A stretch of 64,000 nt of DNA from Chaenocephalus aceratus (GCA_023974075.1 JAMFTG010000045.1:33501-97500); one strand, 5' to 3'. Numbered from the stretch's first letter, positions 34,021 through 46,500 are shown. The notes: generated by a model not told the origin, from the letters alone. A program made the numbers and translations.

Positions 34021-36264
34021 GCAGATACATATACACAGTTTTTTAGGGAACACACTGCGGTCCCACAGACAATATTGTAATATATCTTTAACAATCAACA
34101 CCTTAAATGGGTAAAGATGGTCGCTTAACGTAGCCTTCTACCGTACAACCTGCCTCAGCGCCCCTACACGTCGGCACAAGAGTAGACATGCAGAGCCGGA
34201 CCGACGCAGTAAAGTTCTACACCGCCTGACAGCAGACATGAAACAATCATTTAAAACAAGACGTACCGCAAACATGCCGCAAGCTCATCCATCGGCTATG
34301 ACTCCCCCTCCCCACTGAGCTTGGATTAATGTGCATAACTTTGGGCAAGGTTCATAGTTTTACATATTGTAAAGCAAGCAACTGCCGGACTAACGGCCCG
34401 TCCACACTACAGGCATCAAAAAATCTTGAAGCTGGGCGTGTCTGAGGCTTTCTCGCGCCCAAGGCGACCAACAACCAATCAGGAATCTCCCGCCCCCGGC
34501 ATACAAAGCAATAGCAATGTTAAAACGAAGTAAACTGGATATAAAATCCCAAACAGGCGAAAACCTACCAGTTCCACCCCCTGTCTCTGCCCCCTCCCTC
34601 CATGCCTCGCTCCTCCGGTTTGTATCCCGGTAGATGAACAGAGACCGATCAAACGGAACCGGGTGATTCACTACCGCTCCATTTGTTTGAATATGAGGAA
34701 ATGACCTGCGTAGTCTCTCCCAGCATACATGCGGTTTGATTGGCTAGCACTTGTACTGTCAGATGAACTCACCTTATGATTTTCATGGCTGTATCCTAGC
34801 TAACGCCAGTGAATGACAATGTTTACAAATTGACAGCTGTATTTACGTTGCTCGTTGGGCAAATGTGAACTTGGCTTTTTTCAAACAATGCGTCTTGTGA
34901 TAACCTGTAACTATGACGAACATTTGATGACATTAAATAACTTTTACCTTGTAGAGATCTCCTCGGGACAGAACCAGCTTACTCCTCCGATGCGGGAAGA
35001 ACATATGGTAGAACCCCTCCCCCCCCCTTTGTTTAAAAAAGAAAAGCTTCAACATTTTCAGATAAAGATTTTTTGCAATTTCTTCTGCTTTTCATCGTGT
35101 CCATTAAAGTGCCATATTGTTCAATTACGAAACTATTAAAGTACGGTTTTGAGTCCGACCATTTAGATTTGTGAATAAAATATTTGTCAATAATAAGAAG
35201 CTGAGTAATCGGCTGCAGAGCAAGCTGCTGACGTATGTGCTCAGTGGGCGGAGTTACAGAGATAAACATAACTTTTTTCTTATTTCTTAACATGATTGAG
35301 ACTTATAGAACGTACACCCCTCAAGATTAAAATAATTCTACATGATTGATTGATGTTTTCGATGAGAAACATGAATACATTCTTGAACAACCCCACTTTC
35401 CCCTTTTCTTTCAGTGTAGACCATTGCATTCGGAAACCATTAAATCTGATGAACTACGTTCCTCTGGTTGTGCAAACACTGAGATGTGGTGAGTTGAATA
35501 CATCTGGCCAGAGGTCATTTCTGGTGGTCATAGAAAATGCAATCCAGTTTTTATTTGTCTGCTGATAAATTGAGGCAACTCACATTAAAATGCACACACA
35601 TTACTTTAATGCTTATTATGCATGCCTTCAGGGGTTGGTTATAGTTTTTGGGTCTTTGCATTTCATCACCTCGAAACACACGGAGCAGTACGACCCCCCA
35701 CCACATGCACACACAAGCATATCTGCATAATTAGACGCACACACACAGTTTTCAAAGAGAAAAGAGGCAATACAATGTTCTGCCTTCTCCCTAAACCCGA
35801 GCTCCAATCTGATTAGAGGAAGATCAAAGAGAGGCAGGCAGGTTTCTCTGCTCTAATTTGCCTCGGGGGCTCAGCGCGGAGGAAACAATCGTATTTATTC
35901 CATCCATTCCATTCCTCCCTTTGCCCTCTCTCCTTCTAGCTTGACGTCTCTCTTTAACCATTTCCTGTATTTAACCTTCTTTGCAACTCGCTCCCCGCTC
36001 GACCTCACCTGTTCGTCTCTTAGTATCATTTCAATTTCCTCTGCTTTTCCCCACCCAGCCTCTCAGATCTTCTTAAGCGTCAACAATGGTAAACATTTCT
36101 TTTGTTGTCTGATCCAATTAAACAGCTTAAAGTTGCTTTCTCCTCGGCGGCGGCTCACGGCTCCCTCAGTGTATTCTGTAAATCTCACACAGCTATAAAG
36201 CCTCTGTGGGTGATAGGCATCTTTACATAAACTAGACTCTGTTTATTAAAACTTATCAGGATAG
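34021..36264. other. No gene recognised; one transposon-like tip
   Basis: acggcccgtccacactacag at ~34393 resembles a fish DNA-transposon tip without a visible partner. The remainder (34.7-36.2 kb) looks mostly unique, with a pyrimidine-rich stretch at ~35930-36070. Open frames are short and without motifs. Confidence 0.4.
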
Positions 36265-36591
36265 TGTAGTGCCGAGAGATAGGAGTCGGAGGCGGTGCAT
36301 CGAAGGTGCAAAAGTTGACTTTATTGAGCAGATAGCATATGTTGTCCGGTTGCAGTCCGGGAAGAGAAGAGGAAGAAGCCAGGAGGGCACACAATATATA
36401 TAGTTAGCAACACATATGTCCGTGCGGAAACAATACCCCCAACCTGTAGTTCCATGAGTGGATTATGTAATACAGTGGTCACCACAATAGATTGTTTCTG
36501 TTGGGCTTTGTTAGAATTGGCCAGCATCTATCAATGCTTGTAAAATATTTAATAAGACTGTAAAATCCTAACCGTTGCCCCCCACATGTCA
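36265..36591 (-). mobile_element. LTR-like sequence (solo copy)
   Basis: On the minus strand it starts tgacatgtggggggcaacgg and ends ctctcggcactaca (TG..CA). It holds a TATATATA block (~36396) and, ~70 bp further, AATAAA (complement of 36320-36325), the order expected for U3-R-U5. A related copy is at 39537-39740. No target duplication was confirmed. Confidence 0.55.
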
Positions 36592-37431
36592 CTGATTATC
36601 CTAAGAATGTATGTGTTTAACCCTCTGAGGCCAAGCCCCCAGGAAGTGCGCCGGACTCTGATGAGAATATTCGTTGTGGCCAAACGGCGGTACTACACTT
36701 CCTTTAGGTTGCTGGGCCCGGAAACACTTTTTCCCATTGACTTACATGGGGAAAGAGTGGTCTGTAACTCGTTGGATAATTTTTTTTAAACTAGATAAAC
36801 AACCCAGTATGAACACTTGTATAGCCCTTATTAAAAACATTCGTTCCTCAAGTTGTAAAATGTGCTAATAACGTTATTCTGAGAGTTATTTCCCTCGGCA
36901 TTATGAACGCGCATCTAACCCACGGTTCCGCGCCGCCCGGCACGTTCATGTTACGTGTTCAGCACCACATGCGTTTCTCTTTACCCATGGATGCACAATA
37001 ACAACGGACCCATATCGCCTTACTGCCCACGGAGCTGTAATAATGGATATATTGCACATGTTTGCTGTAATTCATCATTTGTAAAATATTATACTCCATG
37101 GGCTGCATGATGTAAATCTTGTACCGTAAATGTTGTATTAAATAAAGTTAATATTACCGACGTAGATTAACGTCCCTGTAGCTTCTTATTGCACTTGCAA
37201 TATACCATTACAGGAGTTGAACGTAGCTGTTTGCTATAATACCACGCAGGGATGAGCCAGAGCGTACAACCTTTGCATGTGGGCACAACACGTTTTGACC
37301 CAGTTTGATTCATTCGCTATACCATATGATATCGCCCGGGGAAGTCGTCATACTTACATCAATAAAGATATATGTGTCAAAGCTCTAATCAAATTAACAG
37401 TTGAATTAATTATAATTGTATATGTATATAT
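36592..37431. other. No gene recognised
   Basis: Includes a possible dispersed repeat at 36620-36790 (aaccctctgaggccaagccc onward). Nothing coding. Confidence 0.4.
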
Positions 37432-37657
37432 TAGGGCTGTCAGTCGATTAAAATAGTTAATCACGATTAATCGCACATTTTCTATCTGTTCTAAATGTTC
37501 CTTAGAGGAATATTTTTCAAGTTTTTAATACTCTTATCAACATATGAGTGGACAAATATGCTTTATGCTAATGTTTATTATCATTTGAACAATGACATAT
37601 TCTCATGAATATTAATCACAACAACCTGGAACCTCTCTCATTCAATAATACAATACA

Positions 37658-37660
<3 letters not shown>

Positions 37661-37702
<42 letters not shown>
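37661..37702. repeat. (TG)n microsatellite
   Basis: Uninterrupted TG dinucleotide run. Confidence 0.98.
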
Positions 37703-37703
<1 letters not shown>

Positions 37704-37951
37704 TGGAGGCATATGCTCAAACGGGAGCTGCCTGGACGCTGCAATCATGTTGCACTATCCGTGCTGAGTGTGCTGACCTCTCCTCCAATGTCCCGCTGTC
37801 TGCTTCCTGCATCAAGTCAAGTGCTCGGCGCAGTTGTGGCGAAATGTCGCTCCTCTGTTTTCATTTAAACAGCTCCTTATATCGTTAGCGCAGCTAGCTA
37901 GCACCAGATGCTAACAACAACAATGCACGTCAGGTCTCTCTCTCGCTCGGG

Positions 37952-37952
<1 letters not shown>

Positions 37953-38047
<95 letters not shown>
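37953..38047. repeat. (CA)n microsatellite, ~47 copies
   Basis: Uninterrupted CA dinucleotide run; His/Thr and Cys/Val open frames over it are artefacts. Confidence 0.98.
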
Positions 38048-38050
<3 letters not shown>

Positions 38051-38641
38051 CCCGGTCCTCCCGATGGCCAGTCGGTGCCTGCCGGTGAGCGTGGAAGTGT
38101 GGTCTGCTGCAAGCGGGCAGCAGGAGCGGGGCTGTCAGCATCAGCTTGTAGATGGTATTTTAAACTCAATACGCTCTGAAACTACGGGGCGGCCGAGGAA
38201 AAAAAAATACACATGCGTTAATCGCGTTAAAATAATTAGTTAATTTGTTTTTGCGTTAACGCGTTGTTGTATTGTGGTGTTTATTTTAGTGTTGTTTTAT
38301 GCTTATCCACATTTTGATTTCAGGGCACAGAACAGGAGAATGTTGGGCACAACATCACGCTCAACAGTGAGGCTGGCAATGCTGAACAAAACCATCTAGT
38401 CATAATATTTATTCAGCTGAAAAAGTCAAAACTCTACGAAAATGTAATTAAAAATATATTTCACATGGTTGGTATTTAACAACAAGGGGTGTTATAGTGT
38501 GTGATATTGGGATTTATGGAAACATTTTACACCTTTCCTTCAAGTTACTATATGTTTTAGTTACTTGTGGGGTACTTAACCTGAATAATCACAGTTACTA
38601 TCCTTTTACTCCATCACATTTCAAAGAGAAATAGGCTATTG

Positions 38642-39740
38642 TAGTGCCGAGAGAGGACTCGCAGGAGAGGGCAGGGGCCCTAACGAGGGCGAGGGCACCC
38701 CCACCGGGGGAGGGCCGGAACGGGCCGTCGTAAGGGGGCCGCAGGTGTCATGGCGAATGAAGTCCCCGGAAGGACGGAGCGGTTATCCCAGGGAGGAAGG
38801 AGCGCAACCCGGCCGCAGGCAGACGCGCAGCGGCGGCGGGCACGAAGTCCTCAGCAGGCGTTGAGGTATGCCCGGGAGGCAGGAGCAGTCTCCCGGGGAG
38901 GAAGGAGTCTGGACAGATGAGAGGCCAGACAGGGGTCCCGGAGCTCACGACCCATGGGCCGATGGAGCATGGGCGACGTCCGGAACTGTCGAGGCGAGAC
39001 GGGGGCCAGGAGTGCGCCACCCAGGCGTAGATGAAAACGTGAGTGGCGTCTGGAACCGCCGTCGAAAGGTGAGAGTGTCCACACGAGGTCAACCGGCTGG
39101 TCGAACCTCCTCTCCGGCACCGGAATAAATTGTTAACAGTCAGATGTTAACAGAAATACGTCGAACAGCCGTTAACAACTAGCCGTTTGCCGCTAGCTGG
39201 CAGCCATGGGTAGCTGCTAGCCGTGGTTAGCCGCTAGTCGTCGTCAGCTAGTTGCAGCGGGACGTGCAGCCGCACGCCCCGAAGAAGAAACAAGCCCACG
39301 AGGGTAGCAATCGGTTTTGCTGGTCGTGCATTGTCCCCTGTTGGATGGAAGGCTGATGTGGGAATGGCGAGCAACGTCCCAGCTCTTCTGCGGGGCGCGC
39401 ACCAAGCCTCAGTCCGCGTGCCGGTGACAGCCACGGACGATTCCAAAAAATCCCCGGCATTTCGAGAAAAAAACGTGCGTTCTTTTTGCCATGTTCGGGT
39501 CCGTCCCGGAAACTTCTCGAGACGTGTCAGGGTCACAAGTGCCGAGAGATAGGGAGTCAGAGGCGGTGCAAGGAAGGTGCAAAAGGGTACTTTATTTGAG
39601 AGCAGCTAAGGTCATGTTGTCCGGTTGCAGTCAGGGAAGAAGAGAGAGAAGTCAGGAGGGCACACAACATATATAGTAAACACATAACATGTTCGTGTGG
39701 GGAACAATACCCCCAACATAGTTCCATGTATGAATTATGA
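38642..39740 (-). mobile_element. Non-autonomous LTR element remnant
   Basis: 39537-39740 matches the LTR-like sequence at 36 kb, including AATAAA (complement of ~39590) and a TATATA block (~39670). On the minus strand it is followed by a GC-rich internal segment (39536-38656) and then by the LTR terminus again, ctcggcactaca, at 38642-38655. No gag, protease or pol motif is seen. The open frames at 38748-39536 are GC-rich shadows without domains. Confidence 0.5.
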
Positions 39741-39868
39741 ACCCAGTGACATACTTAAACCGTTTTTCGTCTGTTTTGGTGGTGAAAGACGAGGGTTTGA
39801 GCTGCCGATTACCCTCACTTTCCCCTGCGTCCAAAGTGCAGTTGAACGTCCAAACCACACCTTGCTTA

Positions 39869-40438
39869 CTAGCCCCTCCGGAGTTTTGGATCAAGTACTT
39901 GCTTGATAGCTTTGAAGTCATCTTCTGTTATGGAAGAGTGATGGACTGAAGTGTCGAGTCCCTTCTTTCTCAACATCTTCACAACGCCGATGAACACATT
40001 GTTGCATGTTGTGAACTCGGTGTCTTTGAGGAGGGACCAGGATAGACTGAGTGGTGGGTCATGTATGTGCCGGTTGAGTCCAGCACGTAAACCGATATAG
40101 CTCTTCAGGCCGTATAGTTCGCCTTTACCGTTTCTGACAGCTGCATAAAAAATCTCTCAAGATGTTATTGAGCTGCGGTTTTGTCGACGTCTGAAAGTCT
40201 ATGACCACAGAATTATACTGACACCAGTCTTCAAAGCACTTAACTGCCCATTTTGTTTGCTTCACAGTGTTGTGTTCGTTTCGTTTTTTTTCCAGTTGGT
40301 CTACCTGCTCATCACATAGCTCTGCATGTCGTCGTTTAGCAGGGCGCTTTTTTTTTCTGGAGATCGACACTCCTCCTCAAGCCACTCCTCCATAGTGAGA
40401 CCACCCCGGAGGTCGAAGTTAATCTTAAATGTTTCCAT
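39869..40438 (-). pseudogene. KIAA1958/Crypton-like (DUF3504-type) N-terminal fragment
   Basis: The minus strand from ATG 40438 reads METFKINFDLRGGLTMEEWL. A shift in the A9 run at ~40355 gives KKRPAKRRHAELCDEQVDQL and KWAVKCFEDWCQ. A shift in the T6 run at ~40148 gives FYAAVRNGKGELYGLKSYIG, LRAGLNRHIHDPPLSLSWSL, TTCNNVFIGVVKMLRKKGLD and TSVHHSSITEDDFKAI, ending at TAG 39869. The order and spacing match the N-terminal half of KIAA1958-like proteins, domesticated Crypton tyrosine recombinases. The recombinase half is missing; an LTR-like element lies just beyond. Both shifts sit in homopolymers, so sequencing error is possible. Confidence 0.6.
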
Positions 40439-40477
40439 CTTATGCTTTGTAAGTTTGTTTCGGAACGGAAGAAATGT

Positions 40478-40909
40478 AAATATATTTATAACGGACAAGT
40501 CAAATCAAGCAATCTGATAGATCCGATAGTGTGTTTTGCGGACCTCTTTGATTACAGATTTGAAAACATCGCTGCTTGCTTTAAAAGTAGCACAATTCAT
40601 GATGTCAGACCTTGGAAAGTATCTAGATATCCCTGCCCTAATGCCAAAGGAACTGCACACTGAATATGTTTTGCCGTTTGATGTCTATGTCTGGACCGCT
40701 GCCCCGTTACTTCTCCGCTGCTTTCTTGTTCCAGTATGAAAAGCAGTTTGCTTTTCAGCCCAACGGTATACTGTTTTTCTCAGACGCGGAGGGATACTGA
40801 CTTGTTGTGAAAAGTAACTTACAATTCTACCCGTGGTATACGCTCAGTATATCACGGCTTAGAACCAATCAGATTGCTTGATTTGCCTTGTCCGTTTTAT
40901 AAATATATA
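40478..40909. repeat. Inverted repeat, ~41 bp arms, ~350 bp apart
   Basis: 40478-40518 (…acggacaagtcaaatcaagc then aatctgat) is complemented, with about three differences, at 40868-40909. It lies immediately upstream of the KIAA1958-like fragment, so it may be part of the promoter side of that element. Confidence 0.75.
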
Positions 40910-41132
40910 TATTTAAAAAAAAATTATATATATTTTTTAAACATGGGGCTCCGTTGGCGGGGGCCCCGTGCCCCTCCAAGACAATGGTAGGGAAACACTG
41001 GATAGTGTTTAATCAACGATAGGTTTCCCCCTCAAAGGTGATTGGTTCACTGCATCGCAGGTATTATTGTGATTGGCTCTTGGCCACATCAAAATTAGAC
41101 GTGCTGTCATCCTCACACCACACATACACACG

Positions 41133-41165
41133 TAGGGTTAGAGTTAGGGTTAACCCTAACCCTAG
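41133..41165. repeat. Head-to-head telomere-like palindrome
   Basis: gttagggttaaccctaac at 41143-41160 is an 18 bp perfect palindrome joining TTAGGG and CCCTAA motifs, flanked by further degenerate motifs. Confidence 0.85.
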
Positions 41166-41300
41166 CCGGGAAAGAAAGTAACACGGGACAAAAGTAACGG
41201 AGCGATTTTATCCGAGCCCAAGCGACCGGCCAAATTACGTCAGGAATTATCAGCATTCAATACTTAACAGACCTACTAAATCAGGTTTAACTGTCAGGAG

Positions 41301-42967
41301 TAGCTAGTGTTGTCACGATGCCAACATTTTGGTTTCGATACCAAGTCAAGAATTGCGATTCCGATTATTTTTCGATACTTTTCTTAAAAAAAGGGAAACA
41401 GTCTTAAATGTAATTATTGTGCTTTATTTCACACCAGAACCAGAACCAACTTTGAAACGATGAGAACAATAAATAAAATAAATGACAAGAATTCGTATTA
41501 AATCAAATGAATACATGTCTGACAGACAGGCCTCGTGGTGTCCGTAGGCTTGCCCTCACTGTCAGAGATATAGCTAAAAATAGGCCTGTCAAACGGTTTA
41601 AAAAATGTTAATCAGATTAATCACCATTCGAACTATGTCCAAAATATGCCATTTATTTATGTATATTGTTGGGAATGGAAAGATAAATGAAAGAAGGCGG
41701 ATATATCCATTTAACACAGTATCTATGTTTATTATAACATTTTTCTGCGTGTCAAAATGAAAGACAACCCACACACCTATCATCATCAAACCGTGGGGTC
41801 TTAATTCTTTATGTGTTGATTTCTATCAACGGGGGAGTACTTCAGGAAAGTCGACAGAGGGGGGGGGTTGGCGGCGGCTAGTGGAGTACTTCGTGACCAC
41901 AGAGTGTGAACGTTGTGATCAGCTGTTTCAGCGCAGTTCTCCAGTGGGGGGGGAGTCTCCCTCGCAGCCGGTTGGCGTAGTTTTGGCTCAGTTCCGTTGT
42001 ACAGACCGACGTTAACAGCAGCCTGTCTGTGCACACGGAGACCGACTCTGTCGTCCGGTGATCGAACCGCCTTCTGGAAAAGCTTCACAAGTACGTCGGT
42101 ACGCAAATGCGCTTTGTGACACAAGTGACAGTACGCATTTCAGATTACGCACATAATCTGTGTACCAGTTATGTGTTACCTGTACTACAGCAAAAGTATT
42201 CTCCGTCGGGGACCATAGACTGTAAGGTCGGGACTTCCTGCAACAAACACCACGCCGTTATCAAAGATGTTATATTGAGAAGTCGATCACTACGTGACAA
42301 AAGTTTTCAAAAACCGTGGCTACTGAAATCAATCTGACTAACTGCTGTCTGTGCAATTACTCCGCGCGAGCTGGCAGACTTTATTTTGCTTGCTTTAACA
42401 TCATTTTTCATGGTGGGGCTGAGCCATTTCTTGGTATGGGTGTAGCCTACCCAGCCATACCCTGGCGCTGCCACTGGTGGCACGTATGGGGCGGGCCATT
42501 CTGCCCATGCGTTAAATGCGTTAAAGATTTTAACGCAATTTCATTCAAAAATAATTACCGCCGTTAACGCGATAATTTTGACCAGCACTACTAAAAATAC
42601 TTCCAAATTTTCCCTTCTGGCGTCTTTTTTGTCAACAAGCCGAGGCGCAGCGGCAGTTGCACTCCCCACTTGCAGCCATGCTTCTCGTTTTCTCACATGC
42701 TCTGGCAGCTAGCGCGTGCACGAGAGAGGGGAGGCACTTGAGCGTGCTTGAGAGGGAGGTACTGCAGGCACGGCCCTGCAGTGCAGGAGTGGAAGCAGAG
42801 CGCTGAACACACACAGCTCTTATAAACGGCGCTCTTTCTCACCGGAGTACTTTCCCCGTCATTCTTAAAGTACCGATACTAATGAAAACGGAGGAATCGT
42901 AACGTTTTTAACGGCCAGGGTATCACGGGTACCCCTTCAAGTAATCGGTTACACCGTTGTAACACTA
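41301..42967. mobile_element. Outer hAT-like MITE with nested element
   Basis: Flanked by a perfect 8 bp duplication gtcaggag (41293-41300 and 42968-42975). The left tip reads tag(c)tagtgttgtcacgatg, and the right tip complemented reads tagtgttacaacggtgtaac. Its interior is interrupted by another element at 41582-42590; without that it would be ~650 bp. Non-coding. Confidence 0.8.
41582..42590. mobile_element. Inner hAT-like MITE, ~1.0 kb
   Basis: Flanked by a perfect 8 bp duplication ctaaaaat (41574-41581 and 42591-42598). The right tip complemented is tagtgctggtcaaaattatc; the left is (t)aggcctgtcaaacgg. Subterminal TTAACGCG/GTTAATC motifs resemble the element at 37432-38266. No transposase. 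Confidence 0.8.
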
Positions 42968-43019
42968 GTCAGGAGTCAGTGTCTCTCCCCCAAACTCACA
43001 CATAGACAATTCGATATGA

Positions 43020-43375
43020 ACTGAAGCGCCGCAAGAAACTAGCAACAGAGCCGCATGCGGCTCGAGAAGCCGCGGCGGGTTGGCCACCCTGCACTATAGG
43101 TACAAACAACACTGGTTTTCTTGTTCCAGTCTGTTACTGTCACTTTGTTTTTGACACTTTAAACTACTGCTATCCTACTAAAAATGCTGTACAAATCAGA
43201 TTTATTACGTAATAAACAAACATTTTCCGAAGTAACATTTTTTTTATTGAAAAGAACAAAAAATATTGTTTTCTCCTTTATTATTCAATATCGCGATAAA
43301 TACCGTATCGTGGACTTGTTATCGCGATATTATAGTACCGTGAGATTTTGGTATCGTTACATCCCTACATTTCTA
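43020..43375. mobile_element. Two single hAT-like ends
   Basis: 43025-43095, minus strand, reads cagggtggccaacccgccgc plus a gagccgcatgcgg block. 43255-43375, minus strand, reads tagggatgtaacgataccaa followed by tatcgcgata motifs. Both are common hAT tips; no partners were located. Confidence 0.55.
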
Positions 43376-43560
43376 TACAACATTATTATGAACACACAGA
43401 TAAAAGGGATACATTCTATACAACATTATTATGAACACCACAGATAAAAGGGATACATTCTATACAACATTATTATGAACACACAGATAAAAGGGATACA
43501 TTCTATACAACATTATTATGAACACACAGATTAAAAGGGATACATTCTATACAACAACAG
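43369..43560. repeat. 43-44 bp minisatellite, ~4.5 copies
   Basis: cattattatg recurs at 43381, 43424, 43468 and 43511. Non-coding; it lies just 3' of the minus-strand gene that ends at 43570. Confidence 0.95.
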
Positions 43561-43569
43561 TAAAAGAGC

Positions 43570-46500
43570 TTACTTCTTGTCTAGAGAGCCTTTCCATTCG
43601 GCTATGGTCTTTCCAGATTGCTGACAGTACCATTTACCCTTAAGCTGGGTATGGCCAGTGCTCTTTCTTTTTGACTGTCCACAGCTTTTGCATTGGTAGT
43701 GGTAGTCCTCTTTATTAGTCGCTTCTTCGGCGGCTCCCCTATTGCCACAAGCAGCTGGTCCTCTTTTGCTGTCTTTTCATGCCGCCCATTTCCTGCGCCT
43801 ATTTAGGTCGACAGAGGATTTGTCGACTGAGGAATGCTGAGGAATAGGGGCTTGTGAAGATGAAGCAGTAGACGGAGCAGGTGACCCTGTGTGTGTGAAG
43901 ATGGAGCAGGTGGAAGGTAACCCTGTGTGTGTGACGATGAAGCAGTAGACGGAGCAGGTGGAAGGTGACCCAGGCCTGCAGGCACGGGGTACTGCCATGA
44001 GGCAGGAGTTGGTGCTGGAGGCACGGGGTACTGCCATGAGGCAGGAGTTGGTGCTGGAGGCACGGGGTACTGCCATGAGGCAGGAGTTGGTGCTGGAGGC
44101 ACGGGGTACTGCCATGAGGCAGGAAATAGTGCTGGAGGCACGGGGTACTGCCATGAGGCAGGAGTTGGTGCTGGAGGCACGGGGTGTACTGCCATGAGGC
44201 AGGAGTTGGTGCTGGAGGCACGGGGAACTGCCATGAGGCAGGAGTGTGGTGCTGGAGGCACGGGGAACTGCCATGAGGCAGGAGATGGTGCTGGAGGCAC
44301 GGGGTACTGCCATGAGGCAGGAGTTGGTGCTGGAGGCACGGGGTACTGCCATGAGGCAGGAGTTGGTGCTGGAGGCACGGGGTACTGCCATGAGGCAGGA
44401 GTTGGTGCTGGAGGCACGGGGAACTGCCATGAGGCAGGAGATGGTGCTGGAGGCACGGGGTACTGCCATGAGGCAGGAGTTGGTGCTGGAGGCACGGGGT
44501 ACTGCCATGAGGCAGGAGTTGGTGCTGGAGGCACGGGGTACTGCCATGAGGCAGGAGATGGTGCTGGAGGCACGGGGTACTGCCATGAGGCAGGAGTTGG
44601 TGCTGGAGGCAAGGGGTACTGCCATGAGGCAGGAGTTGGTGCTGGAGGCACGGGGTACTGCCATGAGGCAGGAGTTGGTGCTGGAGGCACGGGGAACTGC
44701 CATGAGGCAGGAGTTGGTGCTGGAGGCATGGGGAACTGGCAGGAGATGGTGCTGGAGGCATGGGGTACTGCCATGAGGCAGGAGTTGGTGCTGGAGGCAT
44801 GGGGTACTGCCATGAGGCAGGAGTTGGTGCTGGAGGCATGGGGTACTGCCAGGAGATGGTGCTGGAGGCATGGGGTACTGCCATGAGGCAGGAGATGGTG
44901 ATGGAGGCATGGGGTACTGCCATGAGGCAGGAGTTGGTGCTGGAGGCATGGGGTACTGCCAGGAGATGGTGCTGGAGGCATGGGGTACTGCCATGAGATG
45001 GTGCTGGAGGCATGGGGTACTGCCAGGAGTTGGTGCTGGAGGCACGGGGTACTGCCATGAGATGGTGCTGGAGGCATGGGGTACTGCCATGAGGCAGGAG
45101 TTGGTGCTGGAGGCACGGGGTACTGCCATGAGGCAGGAGTTGGTGCTGGAGGCATGGGGTACTGCCATGAGGCAGGGGATGGTGCCGGAGGCATGGGGTA
45201 CTGCCATGAGGCAGGAGTTGGTGCTGGAGGCACGGGGTACTGCCAGGAGATGGTGCTGGAGGCATGGGGTACTGCCATGAGGCAGGAGATGGTGCTGGAG
45301 GCAGGGTACTGCCATGAGGCAGGAGTTGCTGCTGGAGGCACGGGGAACTGCCATGAGGCAGGAGTTGGTGCTGGAGGCACGGGGTACTGCCATGAGATGG
45401 TGCTGGAGGCATGGGGTACTGCCAGGAGTTGGTGCTGGAGGCACGGGGTACTGCCAGGAGATGGTGCTGGAGGCATGGGGTACTGCCATGAGGCAGGTGA
45501 TGGAGGCATGGGGTACTGCCATGAGGCAGGAGTTGGTGCTGGAGGCATGGGGTACTGCCAGGAGATGGTGCTGGAGGCAGGGGTACTGCCAGGAGATGGT
45601 GCTGGAGGCATGGGGTACTGCCATGAGGCAGGAGATGGTGATGGAGGCATGGGGTACTGCCATGAGGCAGGGGATGGTGCCGGAGGCATGGGGTACTGCC
45701 ATGAGGCAGGAGTTGGGTGCGGGAGGCACGGGGGTACTGCCAGGAGATGGTGCTGGAGGCATGGGGTACTGCCATGAGGCAGGAGTTGGTGCTGGAGGCA
45801 TGGGGTACTGCCAGGAGATGGTGCTGGAGGCATGGGGTACTGCCATGAGGCAGGAGTTGGTGCTGGAGGCATGGGGTACTGCCATGAGGCAGGAGTTGGT
45901 GCTGGAGGCATGGGGTACTGCCATGAGGCAGGAGTTGGTGCTGGAGGCATGGGGTACTGCCATGAGGCAGGAGATGGTGCTGGAGGCATGGGGTACTGCC
46001 ATGAGGCAGGAGTTGGTGCTGGAGGCATGGGGTACTGCCATGAGATGGTGCTGGAGGCATGGGGTACTGCCATGAGGCAGGAGTTGGTGCTGGAGGCACG
46101 GGGTATTGCCATGAGATGGTGCTGGAGGCATGGGGTACTGCCAGGAGATGGTGCTGGAGGCATGGGGTACTGCCATGAGATGGTGCTGGAGGCATGGGGT
46201 ACTGCCAGGAGTTGGTGCTGGAGGCACGGGGTACTGCCAGGAGTTGGTGCTGGAGGCACGGGGTACTGTCAGGAGATGGTGCTGGAGGCATGGGGTACTG
46301 CCATGAGGCAGGAGATGGTGATGGAGGCATGGGGTACTGCCAGGAGATGGTGCTGGAGGCACGGGGTACTGCCAGGAGATGGTGCTGGAGGCATGGGGTA
46401 CTGCCATGAGGCAGGTTATGGTGATGGAGGCATGGGGTACTGCCAGGAGATGGTGCTGGAGGCATGGGGTGGTACTGCTATGAGGCATGGGGTACTGCCA

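Larger units (their letters stand above)
37432..38266. mobile_element. Non-autonomous hAT-like element with TG and CA microsatellites
   Basis: The left tip is tagggctgtcagtcgattaa with a gattaatcgca subterminal block; the right side has gcgttaatcgcgttaa and gcgttaacgcg in inverted sense. This is the AATCG/TAACGCG type of fish hAT MITE. A (TG)n at 37661-37702 and a (CA)n of ~95 bp at 37953-38047 lie inside. The right tip appears worn. Confidence 0.6.

Noticed and set aside
37908..38243. Poly-His/Thr and poly-Cys/Val proteins
   Set aside because: Translation of the CA microsatellite.
38748..39552. Several GC-rich open frames on both strands
   Set aside because: No domains; overlapping frames on both strands are expected from GC content.
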